64,000 nt of DNA from UBA6244 sp963676875 (GTDB lineage: Bacteria > Bacteroidota > Bacteroidia > Bacteroidales > F082): contig OY781436.1 of NCBI GenBank assembly GCA_963676875.1, positions 2,232,001 through 2,296,000 of the forward strand, given 5' to 3'. Both the position numbers and the translations under genes were made by a program. The notes beneath the pieces are model-generated. The model was given only the letters and a program-made list of their open reading frames with translations, was not told where the DNA came from and searched no databases. The stretch's first letter is position 1. Each line of letters begins with the position of its first letter. Shown here in pieces: positions 1 through 9,409 of this stretch.

Positions 1-1781
1 GGACTGACAAATGTACCCGAGCTACCTCCAACATAGCCCACCTGGTTGTTGTTTCGCCAGATGGAGTAGCTATTGTAATATACCGAGGTAATATACACAT
101 TGGGCTCGGTTTGATCCCAAAAACAAAAAGCACCATCGCCGCCATCAATCATGTCGTTGATGTCCAAAGGACTGCCATTATATTTAAGGGTTCCGTTGTC
201 CTGAAGTCCTCCGATATATTGATGAAAATTGGCCACCGGATGGATGGCACAGGAATAAAATTGCAAGGTGTTGTATCCCTGATTGCGTTGTAAAAAAACG
301 GGAGAGCTGTAGTTGGCCGTGTTGGTCATGAAAATACCGCCATCGCTACTAAAAAGGGCGGTGGTGTACGAGCCGGGCTGGAATTGAATGTTATGTTGGT
401 CGGCATGTACGTATTCATCGCCTCCACCGTAATACATCAGTGCCCAATCGCTGATATGACCCCAGGTATTTCCACCATTTGCCGAACGCCACAGGTCGAG
501 ACCTCCGGTATAAATCACATTGGGGTTCACAGGATCTACCTGTAAAATAAAGGCATGCCAGGCCAGTGTTGACCAGTCGTCGCCTGGAGGTGTCACATCG
601 TTCCAGGTAGCGCCTCCATCGGTCGATTTGGCCATGTAACGACCACGATAATAGGTGAAATCGGTGGTATATCCGGCAGCAAACTGTGCATATACCACAT
701 CGGGATTGGATGGCGAAACGGCAACGATGGTGCGTGCCGGGATGTTGTAGGTGGGTTCAGCGGCAATCAAGGTGTTGTAATCGCCAAATACGGTCCAGGT
801 TCCGGGCAATCCGCTATCCGAAAAGAGCACGGTGGCGCCTCCTTTACCTTCCAGGTTTTCCATGGTACCCACAAAAATTCTGCCTTCGGGACCAATCTCA
901 ATGTCAGCAGGAGAGTATGGTTTTCCGGGATAACCGGGAATTTCGGGCAACACTTGCTCCCAGGAGGTTCCTCCGTTGGTTGATCGGTACACCCCGTCGG
1001 AAGGATGGCTTTGAAAGGTGCCGCCGTGGTAGGTGCCCGAGGCCACACAGGCATAAATGGCGCTCACCCCATTTTCGTCACGTACGGCGATATCGGTGAT
1101 GTAGTCGAAATCTTCGGTGGAAGCCAAGAGGTTCCAGGTTTCACCGGCATCGGTACTTTTCATGATACCCACGCCCACGCCGGATGATTCGCGGTAGATG
1201 GTACGTGCGGTTTGCGCTTCACCGGTACCCACATAAAAGACTTCAGTATTGTTGGGGTCGTAGGCCATGGAGCTGATGGCCAGACTGGGCCAAAAATCGT
1301 CCACCGGCTCCCACCAGGAGTCTTCATTGGTGATTTCGTAGTTTATCCACAATCCTCCTGTTACGCCCCCTGCCCAAACGGTTTCGTGGGAAGGGTCGTT
1401 GGGGTCGAACATCATCATGCGGGTACGACCGCCCATGAGCACGTCGGTGCCTTCCCAATCAACCGGAGGGGTATAGGCGTTGGCGTTGCGCGACAATTTC
1501 CTGGAAGCCAGATAGGAAGTGTACAGCGATTTTTTAGGCACCAGTCCTGTCTCCGGATTCATGGTCATGATGTACTCCTGAAAGGCAGCCATATCAGGTT
1601 GGTCGGGCGACTTTTCTTCACTTTTTTCCTGCAACGAAGCCCGGGGCAATTCGTTTGCTTTCTTGAGGAGGGTTTGTTCGTATTGCTTTCGTTGGCTCTC
1701 TCTGAAGTTGAGCAGATAGTATCCCCCAAAGAGGGCAATCAGGAGGATGGAAACAATGGCAAACAGCGTATTTTTTTTCAT
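1..1781 (-). CDS. Secreted BNR/Asp-box repeat (sialidase-like propeller) protein, 3' end outside window
   Basis: An open minus-strand frame runs without a stop from the ATG at 1781 to the window edge, giving about 593 residues. The N-terminus (MKKNTLFAIVSILLIALFGG) is a hydrophobic signal or anchor helix. About 85 polar residues follow, then a beta-propeller with Asp-box motifs such as STDAGETW, STNGGTSW, STDGGATW and SANGGNTW, and the repeated phrase 'GGVTGGLW'. The family (VPS10/sialidase-like WD40/YVTN/BNR proteins) is usually exported in Bacteroidota and often ends in a T9SS sorting domain, but that end is not visible here. It lies 49 bp downstream of comB on the same strand. The fold is clear; the substrate is unknown. 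Confidence 0.85.
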   Translation of the reverse strand, partial: MKKNTLFAIVSILLIALFGGYYLLNFRESQRKQYEQTLLKKANELPRASLQEKSEEKSPDQPDMAAFQEYIMTMNPETGLVPKKSLYTSYLASRKLSRNANAYTPPVDWEGTDVLMGGRTRMMMFDPNDPSHETVWAGGVTGGLWINYEITNEDSWWEPVDDFWPSLAISSMAYDPNNTEVFYVGTGEAQTARTIYRESSGVGVGIMKSTDAGETWNLLASTEDFDYITDIAVRDENGVSAIYACVASGTYHGGTFQSHPSDGVYRSTNGGTSWEQVLPEIPGYPGKPYSPADIEIGPEGRIFVGTMENLEGKGGATVLFSDSGLPGTWTVFGDYNTLIAAEPTYNIPARTIVAVSPSNPDVVYAQFAAGYTTDFTYYRGRYMAKSTDGGATWNDVTPPGDDWSTLAWHAFILQVDPVNPNVIYTGGLDLWRSANGGNTWGHISDWALMYYGGGDEYVHADQHNIQFQPGSYTTALFSSDGGIFMTNTANYSSPVFLQRNQGYNTLQFYSCAIHPVANFHQYIGGLQDNGTLKYNGSPLDINDMIDGGDGAFCFWDQTEPNVYITSVYYNSYSIWRNNNQVGYVGGSSGTFVS

Positions 1782-1830
1782 TCCGAATCAGTTAAATATT
1801 TGGTTTGTATGATGATGACAATGGTTTGGC

Positions 1831-2565
1831 TTAAAATGTTGCAAGTGTTGTGGTTTTGATGGTTTTTGTTCGGCTGTCGTATTGAGGCACGGTCTGCGAA
1901 ATTCCGGTTTGCATGCAGTATTCCAGGTCTTTTTCGTAACCTTTTCGGATGAGCAGTTTTCCGTGGGTACTGGTTTTAATGGCTTCCGCATGTTTTCCCC
2001 TCAGGGATTGCCATGCCAGGATAAGGGTTCGGGTCAGGTCGCACACTTCGATGGTGGTGGCTTGTTCCAACAGCGAGGCCAGGTAGCCGGCACACAGGGC
2101 ATCGTCCATGGAGAAGCGTCCGTTGGTGCCGGAGCAGAGCAGGACAAGCTCGTCGGATTCTTTTACCTGTTGCACCACTTCCGGCCCATTGATAAACGAA
2201 GCAAGGAGTAATTTACCGGCACCTTCGGCTTTCATGATGGCTTTGGTGCCGTTGGTGGTGGACATGATGAGGGTGCGGTTTTGTACCCTTTCGGGTGAAT
2301 AATCAAAAGGGGAGTTGCCCAAATCGAAGCCGGGAATAATGCCGGCACTTCGTTCGCCGCAAAGCAACACTTCCGAAGGGTGGTATTTGGTTTTTAATGC
2401 GAGGGCTTCTTCAATTTCCACCACGGGTAGTATCTCTTTTGCCCCATTCATCAGGGCCGTAATCATGGTGGAGGTGGCCCGCAACACGTCGATTACCACC
2501 ACCGTTTTTCCATCAAAATCATGGGACAGGGCATAACCCGGAGTTGGAAGGGTGGAGATTTTCAT
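1831..2565 (-). CDS. comB: 2-phosphosulfolactate phosphatase family protein (ComB)
   Basis: 244 residues, full length for the ComB family. Family signatures are visible: VVIDVLRATSTM near the N-terminus, GERSAGIIPGFDLGNSPFDY around residues 90-110 and STTNGTKA around 130. The characterised archaeal enzyme is a Mg-dependent phosphatase that removes phosphate from 2-phosphosulfolactate in coenzyme M synthesis. Bacteroidota do not make coenzyme M, so the substrate here is probably another sulfonate or phosphate ester; that is inference. It lies 68 bp downstream of the TPR gene and 49 bp upstream of the BNR gene on the same strand, so it may share the transcript. Family assignment is firm, substrate is not. 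Confidence 0.88.
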   Translation of the reverse strand: MKISTLPTPGYALSHDFDGKTVVVIDVLRATSTMITALMNGAKEILPVVEIEEALALKTKYHPSEVLLCGERSAGIIPGFDLGNSPFDYSPERVQNRTLIMSTTNGTKAIMKAEGAGKLLLASFINGPEVVQQVKESDELVLLCSGTNGRFSMDDALCAGYLASLLEQATTIEVCDLTRTLILAWQSLRGKHAEAIKTSTHGKLLIRKGYEKDLEYCMQTGISQTVPQYDSRTKTIKTTTLATF

Positions 2566-2633
2566 GGGGTAAAAATACGGAGATTTTTCAATGGATACAC
2601 CATCACTTCTACCGCATCTTTTGAAGCAGGGGT

Positions 2634-3251
2634 CTATTCCATCAAACTCAGCCCTTCCAGTGCAGAGCTGTCGTTGGGACGGTTGAGCAGGGCTTTGTTG
2701 AAGAGTATTTTGGCCTTCCTGTATTCTCCTTTCCGGTATTGGGTCCAGCCAGTCATCATCACAATATCGTAATCGAAGGGATAGCGGTTGAGCAATTTTT
2801 CAAAAATATTGAGTGCCTGGGTATAATCGGCTCTTCCGTAGTAAATCATGCCCAACCTAAACAGCGCCTGACTGTTTTCGGGGTCGATGGACAGAATGTC
2901 GTTGTAGTGCTTTTCAACCTGTGTCCAGTTGCCCATGGCTGCAGCGGGGCTCACGATACCCAGACGGGCTTCGATGGACATGGGGCGCAGCGAGATACAC
3001 TTTTGGTAATAAGGAATGGATTCGCTGAACATGCCCGAAAGGTAGGTCAACCAGCCCAAACGGAGGTTGATTTCGTACGAATCTTCCTGATAAACAGCTT
3101 TTAGCGAGTTGATGGCGTCCTCATATTCTCCATTTTTTTCCTGATTGTATGATGTCGCAAATGCATCCATCAGTTCTTGGTTGGTTTGTGCAAATCCGGT
3201 TGTAGCAGCTATTATTAGTATGCTTAGTGCAATGCTTTTTAAAATGTCCAT
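2634..3251 (-). CDS. Secreted tetratricopeptide-repeat protein
   Basis: 205 residues. A signal peptide (MDILKSIALSILIIAATTGFAQ) is followed by at least four TPR-like helical pairs, for example 'INLRLGWLTYLSGMFSESIP' and 'QALFRLGMIYYGRADYTQAL'. It is predicted to be periplasmic. The start overlaps the end of the upstream barrel gene by 13 bp, so the two are translationally linked. As the last gene of the run that begins at the PqqD-like gene, it probably acts as an accessory or assembly partner for the outer-membrane protein. No enzymatic motif is seen. Confidence 0.85.
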   Translation of the reverse strand: MDILKSIALSILIIAATTGFAQTNQELMDAFATSYNQEKNGEYEDAINSLKAVYQEDSYEINLRLGWLTYLSGMFSESIPYYQKCISLRPMSIEARLGIVSPAAAMGNWTQVEKHYNDILSIDPENSQALFRLGMIYYGRADYTQALNIFEKLLNRYPFDYDIVMMTGWTQYRKGEYRKAKILFNKALLNRPNDSSALEGLSLME

Positions 3252-4738
3252 TTGATACCTCCTAAAAAATTTTGTGCCTCATAGGCAAAAGTATGGGTTT
3301 TTATATTCTCCTCATCTGAATACACTTCACTTGAATTGCCTTCGAACGAAATATATTGGTAACGCAAGGAAAGTTCCAGGTGATTGATGGGAATGACGGT
3401 TAAACTTACTCCCGCCCGGTAATTCATTTTGTCTGCCTGGTTGAATACCACCATGCCGTTTAAGGCACTCGCATTGTTTTGATTACCAAGCGTATATTCG
3501 GCTTCAAGCCATGATAGCTTGTATAGTTGAAGTCCCAGTGATTGTTTAAAAAAATAGCGATTTTCATTACCGGCATCCCATTTCTGAACAAACCATGACA
3601 CCTCTGATTTTCCGTAAAAACGGGTGCCCTTGCCCAGATAATAAAAAGCATCAAGGCTCAATTGGTTTTGTTTTAACCCGTTGAGGGCCGATGAAATGGC
3701 TGTAAATCCAAAGGTCATGTTGTTGTAGTCTTTTTCAAGATGTACGCCAAACAGATAGTTAACAAAAGAGGTGTCGCGTTGCCTGAATTGGTAAGAAAGA
3801 TAATCGGTTTCTTTCAACTCCACGTCGCCTGTATTGATCACGTAATAAGTGGTGTCGCGAAAAAATACCCTTTGGGTATCCATTTTTATGACATCCGTAT
3901 TTACGAGCAAAAAATTACCAAACAATGAGCCTGCCCACCCGTTTTCAAATTGAAATCTAAGACTGAGGTATAATTCATTTTGTCGGAGTTGGTTGTTGAA
4001 TGTTTTTTTAAGGATTTTTCTTTCTTCAACAAAGGTGCGCTGAAAACCCCAATCTTCGTATCGTGTTGATTGTAAGGATATCGTCGAGTCAACATAGTTT
4101 ATTCGCGTGCGTTTGTCGATGAGCAAATTGTTGTAACCGACATATAAACTGGTGACAGGCGACAGATTAAACTGAGTGGCTGCATATAAAATACGTTTGT
4201 CACCAAAAAGTGATTGTTGTCCGAGCATGCTGCTGCTGTCAGTAATCAGGGTCATGGATTCGTTGCTTGAAAAATTGTTTGACAACGAAGCGCCACCTCC
4301 GGCAACAAAAGATTCCACTCCCTTTATTTTTCCGGCCACCAGATTTGCCGTGCTTTGGGTGAAGGTGTTGGACAACCGGTATGCTTTCTGCTTTTTTCCC
4401 AAATAAAGGTAGGTATTGTACAAATAAATTTGTGCCGTAGGATCATTTTTGTTCAGCATCAACGCTTTTTCATATTGTCCGGCAGCCTTGGGCAACTGCC
4501 CCAGTTCATAGTAAGCGGCTCCCATGCGCATCCGTAAGTAGTAGTAGTCGATATTGAATTTCAGGGCTTTATTGCCAATTTCAATTACTTTTTCCCAATC
4601 CTGATCCAAATAGGCCTGGTATGAAGTGGAGTCGATGGCTTTAAAATTCTCGCCCCAAAAAATCTGTGCACGGGTCAAACCAATGGCCATCAAAAATATA
4701 AAAGTGATGAGGATCTTTACTTTTAGCATGGGGGTCAT
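3239..4738 (-). CDS. Outer-membrane beta-barrel protein with N-terminal TPR segment
   Basis: 499 residues. A signal peptide (about residues 1-24) is followed by a short TPR-like stretch (about 30-110, 'YYLRMRMGAAYYELGQLPKAA'). The rest alternates aromatic and polar residues with many Tyr, Asn and Phe, and ends in ...IKWTF. A terminal Phe is the usual mark of an outer-membrane barrel. The ATG overlaps the upstream stop as TAATG, indicating coupling to the UT/M23 gene; an alternative start lies three codons in. It may be the outer-membrane conduit or receptor of the operon. I do not recognise a named family. Confidence 0.85.
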   Translation of the reverse strand: MTPMLKVKILITFIFLMAIGLTRAQIFWGENFKAIDSTSYQAYLDQDWEKVIEIGNKALKFNIDYYYLRMRMGAAYYELGQLPKAAGQYEKALMLNKNDPTAQIYLYNTYLYLGKKQKAYRLSNTFTQSTANLVAGKIKGVESFVAGGGASLSNNFSSNESMTLITDSSSMLGQQSLFGDKRILYAATQFNLSPVTSLYVGYNNLLIDKRTRINYVDSTISLQSTRYEDWGFQRTFVEERKILKKTFNNQLRQNELYLSLRFQFENGWAGSLFGNFLLVNTDVIKMDTQRVFFRDTTYYVINTGDVELKETDYLSYQFRQRDTSFVNYLFGVHLEKDYNNMTFGFTAISSALNGLKQNQLSLDAFYYLGKGTRFYGKSEVSWFVQKWDAGNENRYFFKQSLGLQLYKLSWLEAEYTLGNQNNASALNGMVVFNQADKMNYRAGVSLTVIPINHLELSLRYQYISFEGNSSEVYSDEENIKTHTFAYEAQNFLGGIKWTF

Positions 4739-6930
4739 TAAATTTCGAGGGTTCTTCCGGCTACAATAATTTCGGAGCCTGTATTAATTTCGAAAACACT
4801 GATTCCTAACGCATTGAATTCCATGCGGAAGCTGTATTTTTTAATGGATTTCTTACCTATGCCAAAATGAGCCGTGGAGGTGAGTGCCACTTTTCGGTTG
4901 GAACTCATATCGTCCAGTTGCTCATACTTAATTTGATAATCGGCGTTTAATATTTTGGCAAACGGAATGGCAAAGTCTTGTATAATTTTAATGCCTTTGT
5001 TGGGATAAACAGAAAGGGGATACTGATCGTGCAGTTGAAGATTTTTGTAAAACGAAAGCGAAACCTTATATGCTGCCAGATAGAAATAATACAAAAGTGA
5101 ATCCTGTTTACCTTTAAACCCCGTGAAATAAAAAACATCGCCCACATTTTTGAACCACGCTACCGAGCCGGAGGCGGCACATTTGATGTAGCTGTTGTTG
5201 TATGGGTCGGTTTCTATATCCCAGATCACTTTTTTATTGCCTAGTTTAAAAGCCAACGTGGCACCGGGTATCAGGTGAAATCCGTATTGCAAAGTAACAT
5301 CAGGAAGGGCATTTGAAATATGTTGGCCTTTGACGGGAATACCCGATGTGTTGAATTGATACTGTTTCTGATTGTTGACCACATACGACGAAAACGGGTA
5401 GCTAATCGTGTGCGAACCAATATAGGGTGTTGCCTGAAACTGCATGTGAAGATGTGGATATGGGGATCGTCCCGAATTGCCGCAGTGGGCTAAAAGGTCG
5501 CCTTGTTTCACCGCTTGTCCGGGAGTAACGGCCACGCTTCCCTTTTTTAAATGACTCAGTTGCGAATAAAAATGGTCGCCATGTTTAATCACAATGGTGT
5601 TTCCCCAGTTTTTTTCGGTGTTGATATCGCCTATGATGTTGTCAGGTACTTCATTTTCTATTTCTGCTACCACACCGTCTCCGGGTGCCGTTACCGGTTT
5701 CCCGAAACAATAGTAATCTTCGGGCAAATCTCCACTGCCTGAAAAGGTGCGGTTGTCTTGGTCAACTATTTCAAAATCAAAAGCATGACGCCATTCGTTG
5801 CGGTGTGTGATTTCGCCATCGTGGGCTTGGGTTACCGACCATTCTCCCCAAAAGGGCAGCTTGATGGAAAACCATGGAAGTGTGCCAAAGCGACTCATGT
5901 AACTCTTATGGCCGTAAGCATTCAGCTCCGGCGAATCCTGTTGGAAGGTGACGGCGGCCAGCTTTTCAAAATTGCGCTCCCTGAATTTGATTACATACAG
6001 AAACAGGATGACAATCATGTTGAAAGGCAGCGAATACACCGAAAGTCCGAAATGTGAAAAAACATACGCCGTCCCATTGAGGGTAATGGCTACCAAAGGG
6101 GTGAGCAAGATTACCCACATGGTTGCCCGTTTGGACGACACAATGAAAAACCCACCAATGGCGATGGAGGTAAGGATATAATTAAACCCGATATAGCTGT
6201 AGCTCAACTCACTGATGTTGGCGCCAATAATTTTGTAAAAAATAAATGCCGAATAAAAACCGATCAGCGACATCAAAAAGGCGATCCGTGAATAGTAAAT
6301 AAGTCCGGCAGCCAACAGCAATCCGGCAAACAGGTGATATTGAAACAAGATGGCGCTCAGCGATTTAAAATAAATGCGCAGCGATTCGGGGATGCCCAAT
6401 TCATTAAACCATTCGTACAACCGCACCATGGGCATGCCTCCCAACGCATACATATCGTTGAGATAATAAACCCCCCGTTCGCTCACCGTTAGTTCCGAAT
6501 ACCCTTTGGTGGCAATAATCACCACCCAGATGCCCAGCAAAAACGGGATACTCAGGTAGGGAAGACCATATTTGCCCAACACACCCTCCAGGCTGAGGGT
6601 AACAAAAAAGGTGAACAACGAAATAAATACCAGAATAAGGTAAAATTCGGCTGTGGGTTGGTAGTTGATACCGATTCCCAATCCCACCATCAAGGCATTA
6701 AAACCATAGGCACCGCCAATGATTCTTTCGCGGTTCATACCCATGAACAAGGCAGTGCCATTGGCTGTTAGCACCGCTATCAATCCGGCCAAACCGGTAT
6801 AAAGATCAAAAAACGAAACCACCACCAGAATCAGGGCGAACACCTTGTTTTTCGAAAAAAACACCTGTCCGTAACTGTTCAGCAAGCTGTCGGTTATCTG
6901 ATTCCGGAGGATTTTCGTTTCGGGTTTCAT
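4738..6930 (-). CDS. Urea-transporter-like channel fused to an M23 (LytM) peptidase domain
   Basis: 730 residues. Residues about 25-320 are strongly hydrophobic with about ten membrane segments and urea-transporter-like motifs (FFDLYTGLAGLIAVLTANGT, GGAYGFNALMVGLGIG). A soluble part follows with an M23 fold: WRHAFDF near residue 380, GNSGRSPYPHLHMQ near 490 (the HxH zinc motif), and 'APGDGVVAEIENEVPDN' between. The first zinc motif is H-x2-D rather than the common H-x3-D. The C-terminal 200 residues are unassigned. The channel should sit in the inner membrane with the M23 part in the periplasm, where it could cut or hold peptidoglycan. It is 16 bp from the decarboxylase gene. Domain calls are solid; transported substrate unknown. 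Confidence 0.85.
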   Translation of the reverse strand: MKPETKILRNQITDSLLNSYGQVFFSKNKVFALILVVVSFFDLYTGLAGLIAVLTANGTALFMGMNRERIIGGAYGFNALMVGLGIGINYQPTAEFYLILVFISLFTFFVTLSLEGVLGKYGLPYLSIPFLLGIWVVIIATKGYSELTVSERGVYYLNDMYALGGMPMVRLYEWFNELGIPESLRIYFKSLSAILFQYHLFAGLLLAAGLIYYSRIAFLMSLIGFYSAFIFYKIIGANISELSYSYIGFNYILTSIAIGGFFIVSSKRATMWVILLTPLVAITLNGTAYVFSHFGLSVYSLPFNMIVILFLYVIKFRERNFEKLAAVTFQQDSPELNAYGHKSYMSRFGTLPWFSIKLPFWGEWSVTQAHDGEITHRNEWRHAFDFEIVDQDNRTFSGSGDLPEDYYCFGKPVTAPGDGVVAEIENEVPDNIIGDINTEKNWGNTIVIKHGDHFYSQLSHLKKGSVAVTPGQAVKQGDLLAHCGNSGRSPYPHLHMQFQATPYIGSHTISYPFSSYVVNNQKQYQFNTSGIPVKGQHISNALPDVTLQYGFHLIPGATLAFKLGNKKVIWDIETDPYNNSYIKCAASGSVAWFKNVGDVFYFTGFKGKQDSLLYYFYLAAYKVSLSFYKNLQLHDQYPLSVYPNKGIKIIQDFAIPFAKILNADYQIKYEQLDDMSSNRKVALTSTAHFGIGKKSIKKYSFRMEFNALGISVFEINTGSEIIVAGRTLEI

Positions 6931-6946
6931 CTATGTTTACACGGGT

Positions 6947-8305
6947 TTACAATTCAAATTTTTTCAGGTGATCGGGTACGTGTTCCAACTGAAGCATGCT
7001 GTCGAGGGTCTCGTTTTCACGAATTAAGTGCGCCTTATGCTCCATATCTATCATCACGATGGCGGGGCGCAGGGTAATAAACTGCATCCATTGGGTCATG
7101 TTGTAGGCGCCCACGTTGTGAATTACCACCTGATCGCCTTTGTTGAGCAAAGGTAGATTAATGTTTTCACGTACCACATCAATGTTCATGCACAAGGGGC
7201 CGTAAAGTACGGTGTCTTCGGTGTATTGGGTGAAGGGTTGTGCGGGTGTAATTTTGTGGTCGTACCAAAAAGAAGTAAAGAGGATATTCACTCCGATGTC
7301 GAGTATGGTGCTCCTTCGGCCGTCCGAGAGACGTTTGTTGGTGATCACCGATCCCAGCAGATAAGCCGTATCATCGATCAAGGCACGCCCGGTTTCCAAA
7401 ATCAGCAACGGCAGTTTGTTTTGAGGGAAGTCGCTGTTGATCAGAGCTGTGGTAATGGCTTCGGCAAATTCGTTGATGGAAGGACTAAGGTCTGATCCGG
7501 GCAGGTAGGCACCTTTAAGGGTATTGCTCGACGCAAATCCGCCGCCCATATCAATGTAGCTTACTTCGTGGTTGTATTTTAAACGGATATTTCGGGCAAG
7601 CTCTGCCAACTTGTAAGCTGCGGTGGCGTAAGCGTTTGGCGAAAGCATAAAGGTTCCGATATGGGTATGCAATCCCACCAATTCCATGCTTTCCGACTGC
7701 ATGATTTTGTTGATGGCCGTCCATGCCTGACCGTTTTCGTAGTTGAACCCAAATCGGTCCCACATGGGATAGATGCCGGTGTCCATATTTACGCGAATGG
7801 CCACACGGGCTATCACCTGTTGTTTTTTGCTTATATCCTGAATGCTGTACAGTTCGTCCAGGTGGTCGATGTGGATAAGGCTGTTGTTGGCGATGGCTTT
7901 GGCCAAATCTTCGTCGGTTTTGTCGGGGCCGTTGAAGATAATTTTGCTGCCATCCACGCCATTGTTCAGGGCTTTGTTGTATTCAAAACCTGAAACTACT
8001 TCGGCCCACGAACCCTCTTGGTGAAAGGTGCGGCATACGGCATCCATGTAGTTGGTTTTGTACGACCAGGCAAACTGAACGCGGGGATAGCGGGTTTCGA
8101 AAGCTTTGCGTGCACGGCGCATGTTTTCGCGAATCTGACGTTCGGAAATCACGAAAAGTGGCGAGCCGTATTGGCTGATTAATTCGGAAACAGCCACTCC
8201 TTCGATGTGTGTTTTGGGTGTATAATCGGTTCTCATCCCAAATTTGTTGGGCATGTTTCCGTCCAGGCGTTTGATGAGCGGACGTTCGTATCTTAGTTTT
8301 TCCAT
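6947..8305 (-). CDS. PLP-dependent decarboxylase, LysA/ODC fold (fold type III)
   Basis: 452 residues. Motifs in order: WSYKTNY (about 80-86, the Lys that binds PLP), GLHTHIGT (about 210), DMGGGF (glycine loop for the PLP phosphate), LETGR (about 303, where diaminopimelate decarboxylase has EPGR), GPLCMNIDVV (about 370, with the Cys contributed by the second subunit) and NVGAYNMTQW. The fold serves diaminopimelate, ornithine, arginine and carboxynorspermidine decarboxylases and natural-product enzymes such as BtrK. The altered EPGR motif and the context (ATP-grasp and PqqD-like genes upstream) argue against simple lysine synthesis. Substrate not assignable. Confidence 0.88.
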   Translation of the reverse strand: MEKLRYERPLIKRLDGNMPNKFGMRTDYTPKTHIEGVAVSELISQYGSPLFVISERQIRENMRRARKAFETRYPRVQFAWSYKTNYMDAVCRTFHQEGSWAEVVSGFEYNKALNNGVDGSKIIFNGPDKTDEDLAKAIANNSLIHIDHLDELYSIQDISKKQQVIARVAIRVNMDTGIYPMWDRFGFNYENGQAWTAINKIMQSESMELVGLHTHIGTFMLSPNAYATAAYKLAELARNIRLKYNHEVSYIDMGGGFASSNTLKGAYLPGSDLSPSINEFAEAITTALINSDFPQNKLPLLILETGRALIDDTAYLLGSVITNKRLSDGRRSTILDIGVNILFTSFWYDHKITPAQPFTQYTEDTVLYGPLCMNIDVVRENINLPLLNKGDQVVIHNVGAYNMTQWMQFITLRPAIVMIDMEHKAHLIRENETLDSMLQLEHVPDHLKKFEL

Positions 8306-8362
8306 GGTATATCTAAATTATTCTTTTTTTAATCGGTTGATTGCAAATATGTTGTTGAGTTA

Positions 8363-9409
8363 TTATAGTTCGCCCGTGGTGGATATTTTTTCGAAATCGG
8401 ATAGGTTGACAATCATATCCCAGGAGTAGCGGATGAACATTTTACCCGACTCAAAGGTAGTGAAAGCATCCACATCCTTACCTAAAGCCAGATTAACATA
8501 GGCTTCGGGGATGTTTTGTCCCACGCCCACAGCCAGATAAACCCAAGCCGGGATACGGGGATTGATTTCCAGGAGGTAGAAATCACCTTTTTTATCTTTC
8601 ATCAGTTCCAGCTCAAAGGCACCACGCCATTTGGTTTCTTTGATAAAATGCCGGGTGAGCTTCAGCAGTTTTTCGTCGGTGATGGCAATGCCACCCCAGG
8701 CTTTCCCTTTATCGGTAATATATTGTTTGCGCATGGGCACTGCCGAGATGGTGTTTCCTTCGCCGTCGCCCAGTCCGGTTACATTAAATTCGGTGCCGTG
8801 GGCAAATTCCTGCAAGATGATAGGCAAGCCCCATTTGGCCGAAATTTTGTTGAAATAACCGGCCAGCTGATCGGTATTGTAAGCAATGCCGGCATCGTAG
8901 TATTTTCCTTTCACCACGATGGGCCAACCCAGTTTTTCCATGTGTTTTTTGTGGTCGCTTACCTGATAAATGGCTTCGCTTCGGGGAACTTTGATATCGT
9001 ATTTTTTGCCAAACTCCGGAAGGTTTACCTTCAGGCGTTCCTCAAACTGCTCCATGGTGGGCAAAAAAGTGTGAATGCCCATGGTTTTCAGGCGAGGAGC
9101 CAGTTTGATAAATGAGTACAGTTCCGCATCAAAATTGGGAATGATCACGTCGAGGTGTTCCTTTTCCTGAATATAGGCCAGGCGTTCCATCAGTTGGTCG
9201 GTACCTGCGGAAGGGTAGGGTATCGAATAGGTTTTATGAACCAGATCGTGCATGTAAATACCGGGTTCCAGCGATTCGTACGATAAGCCGATGATGTGGG
9301 CATCGAACGATTCGGCCTCCAGAAGTCCCCGTATTACAGGAACTCCGGGTCCCGGATTGTCGATGGCATTGAGGCCGGTAACGCCTATTCTAATTTTCGG
9401 TCGTTTCAT
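8363..9409 (-). CDS. ATP-grasp ligase
   Basis: 348 residues. It has an N-terminal Rossmann-like pre-ATP-grasp part (IGVTGLNAIDNPGPGVPVI), a central ATP-grasp domain with the lysine motif IVVKGKYYDAG (about 165-175) and the Mg-binding motif EINPRIPAW (about 278-286). The arrangement resembles CarB-type or amino-acid ligases that activate a carboxylate as acyl phosphate and couple it to an amine. The start overlaps the end of the PqqD-like gene by 20 bp, so both are likely made together. Probable role: joining an amino acid or small acid to a carrier, peptide or amine before or after the decarboxylase acts (inference). Confidence 0.88.
   Translation of the reverse strand: MKRPKIRIGVTGLNAIDNPGPGVPVIRGLLEAESFDAHIIGLSYESLEPGIYMHDLVHKTYSIPYPSAGTDQLMERLAYIQEKEHLDVIIPNFDAELYSFIKLAPRLKTMGIHTFLPTMEQFEERLKVNLPEFGKKYDIKVPRSEAIYQVSDHKKHMEKLGWPIVVKGKYYDAGIAYNTDQLAGYFNKISAKWGLPIILQEFAHGTEFNVTGLGDGEGNTISAVPMRKQYITDKGKAWGGIAITDEKLLKLTRHFIKETKWRGAFELELMKDKKGDFYLLEINPRIPAWVYLAVGVGQNIPEAYVNLALGKDVDAFTTFESGKMFIRYSWDMIVNLSDFEKISTTGEL

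Noticed and set aside
686..1859. Plus-strand frames over the first gene (137 and 215 residues).
   Set aside because: The minus-strand frame runs uninterrupted through the region with clear Asp-box repeats and a signal peptide; the plus frames are its shadows.
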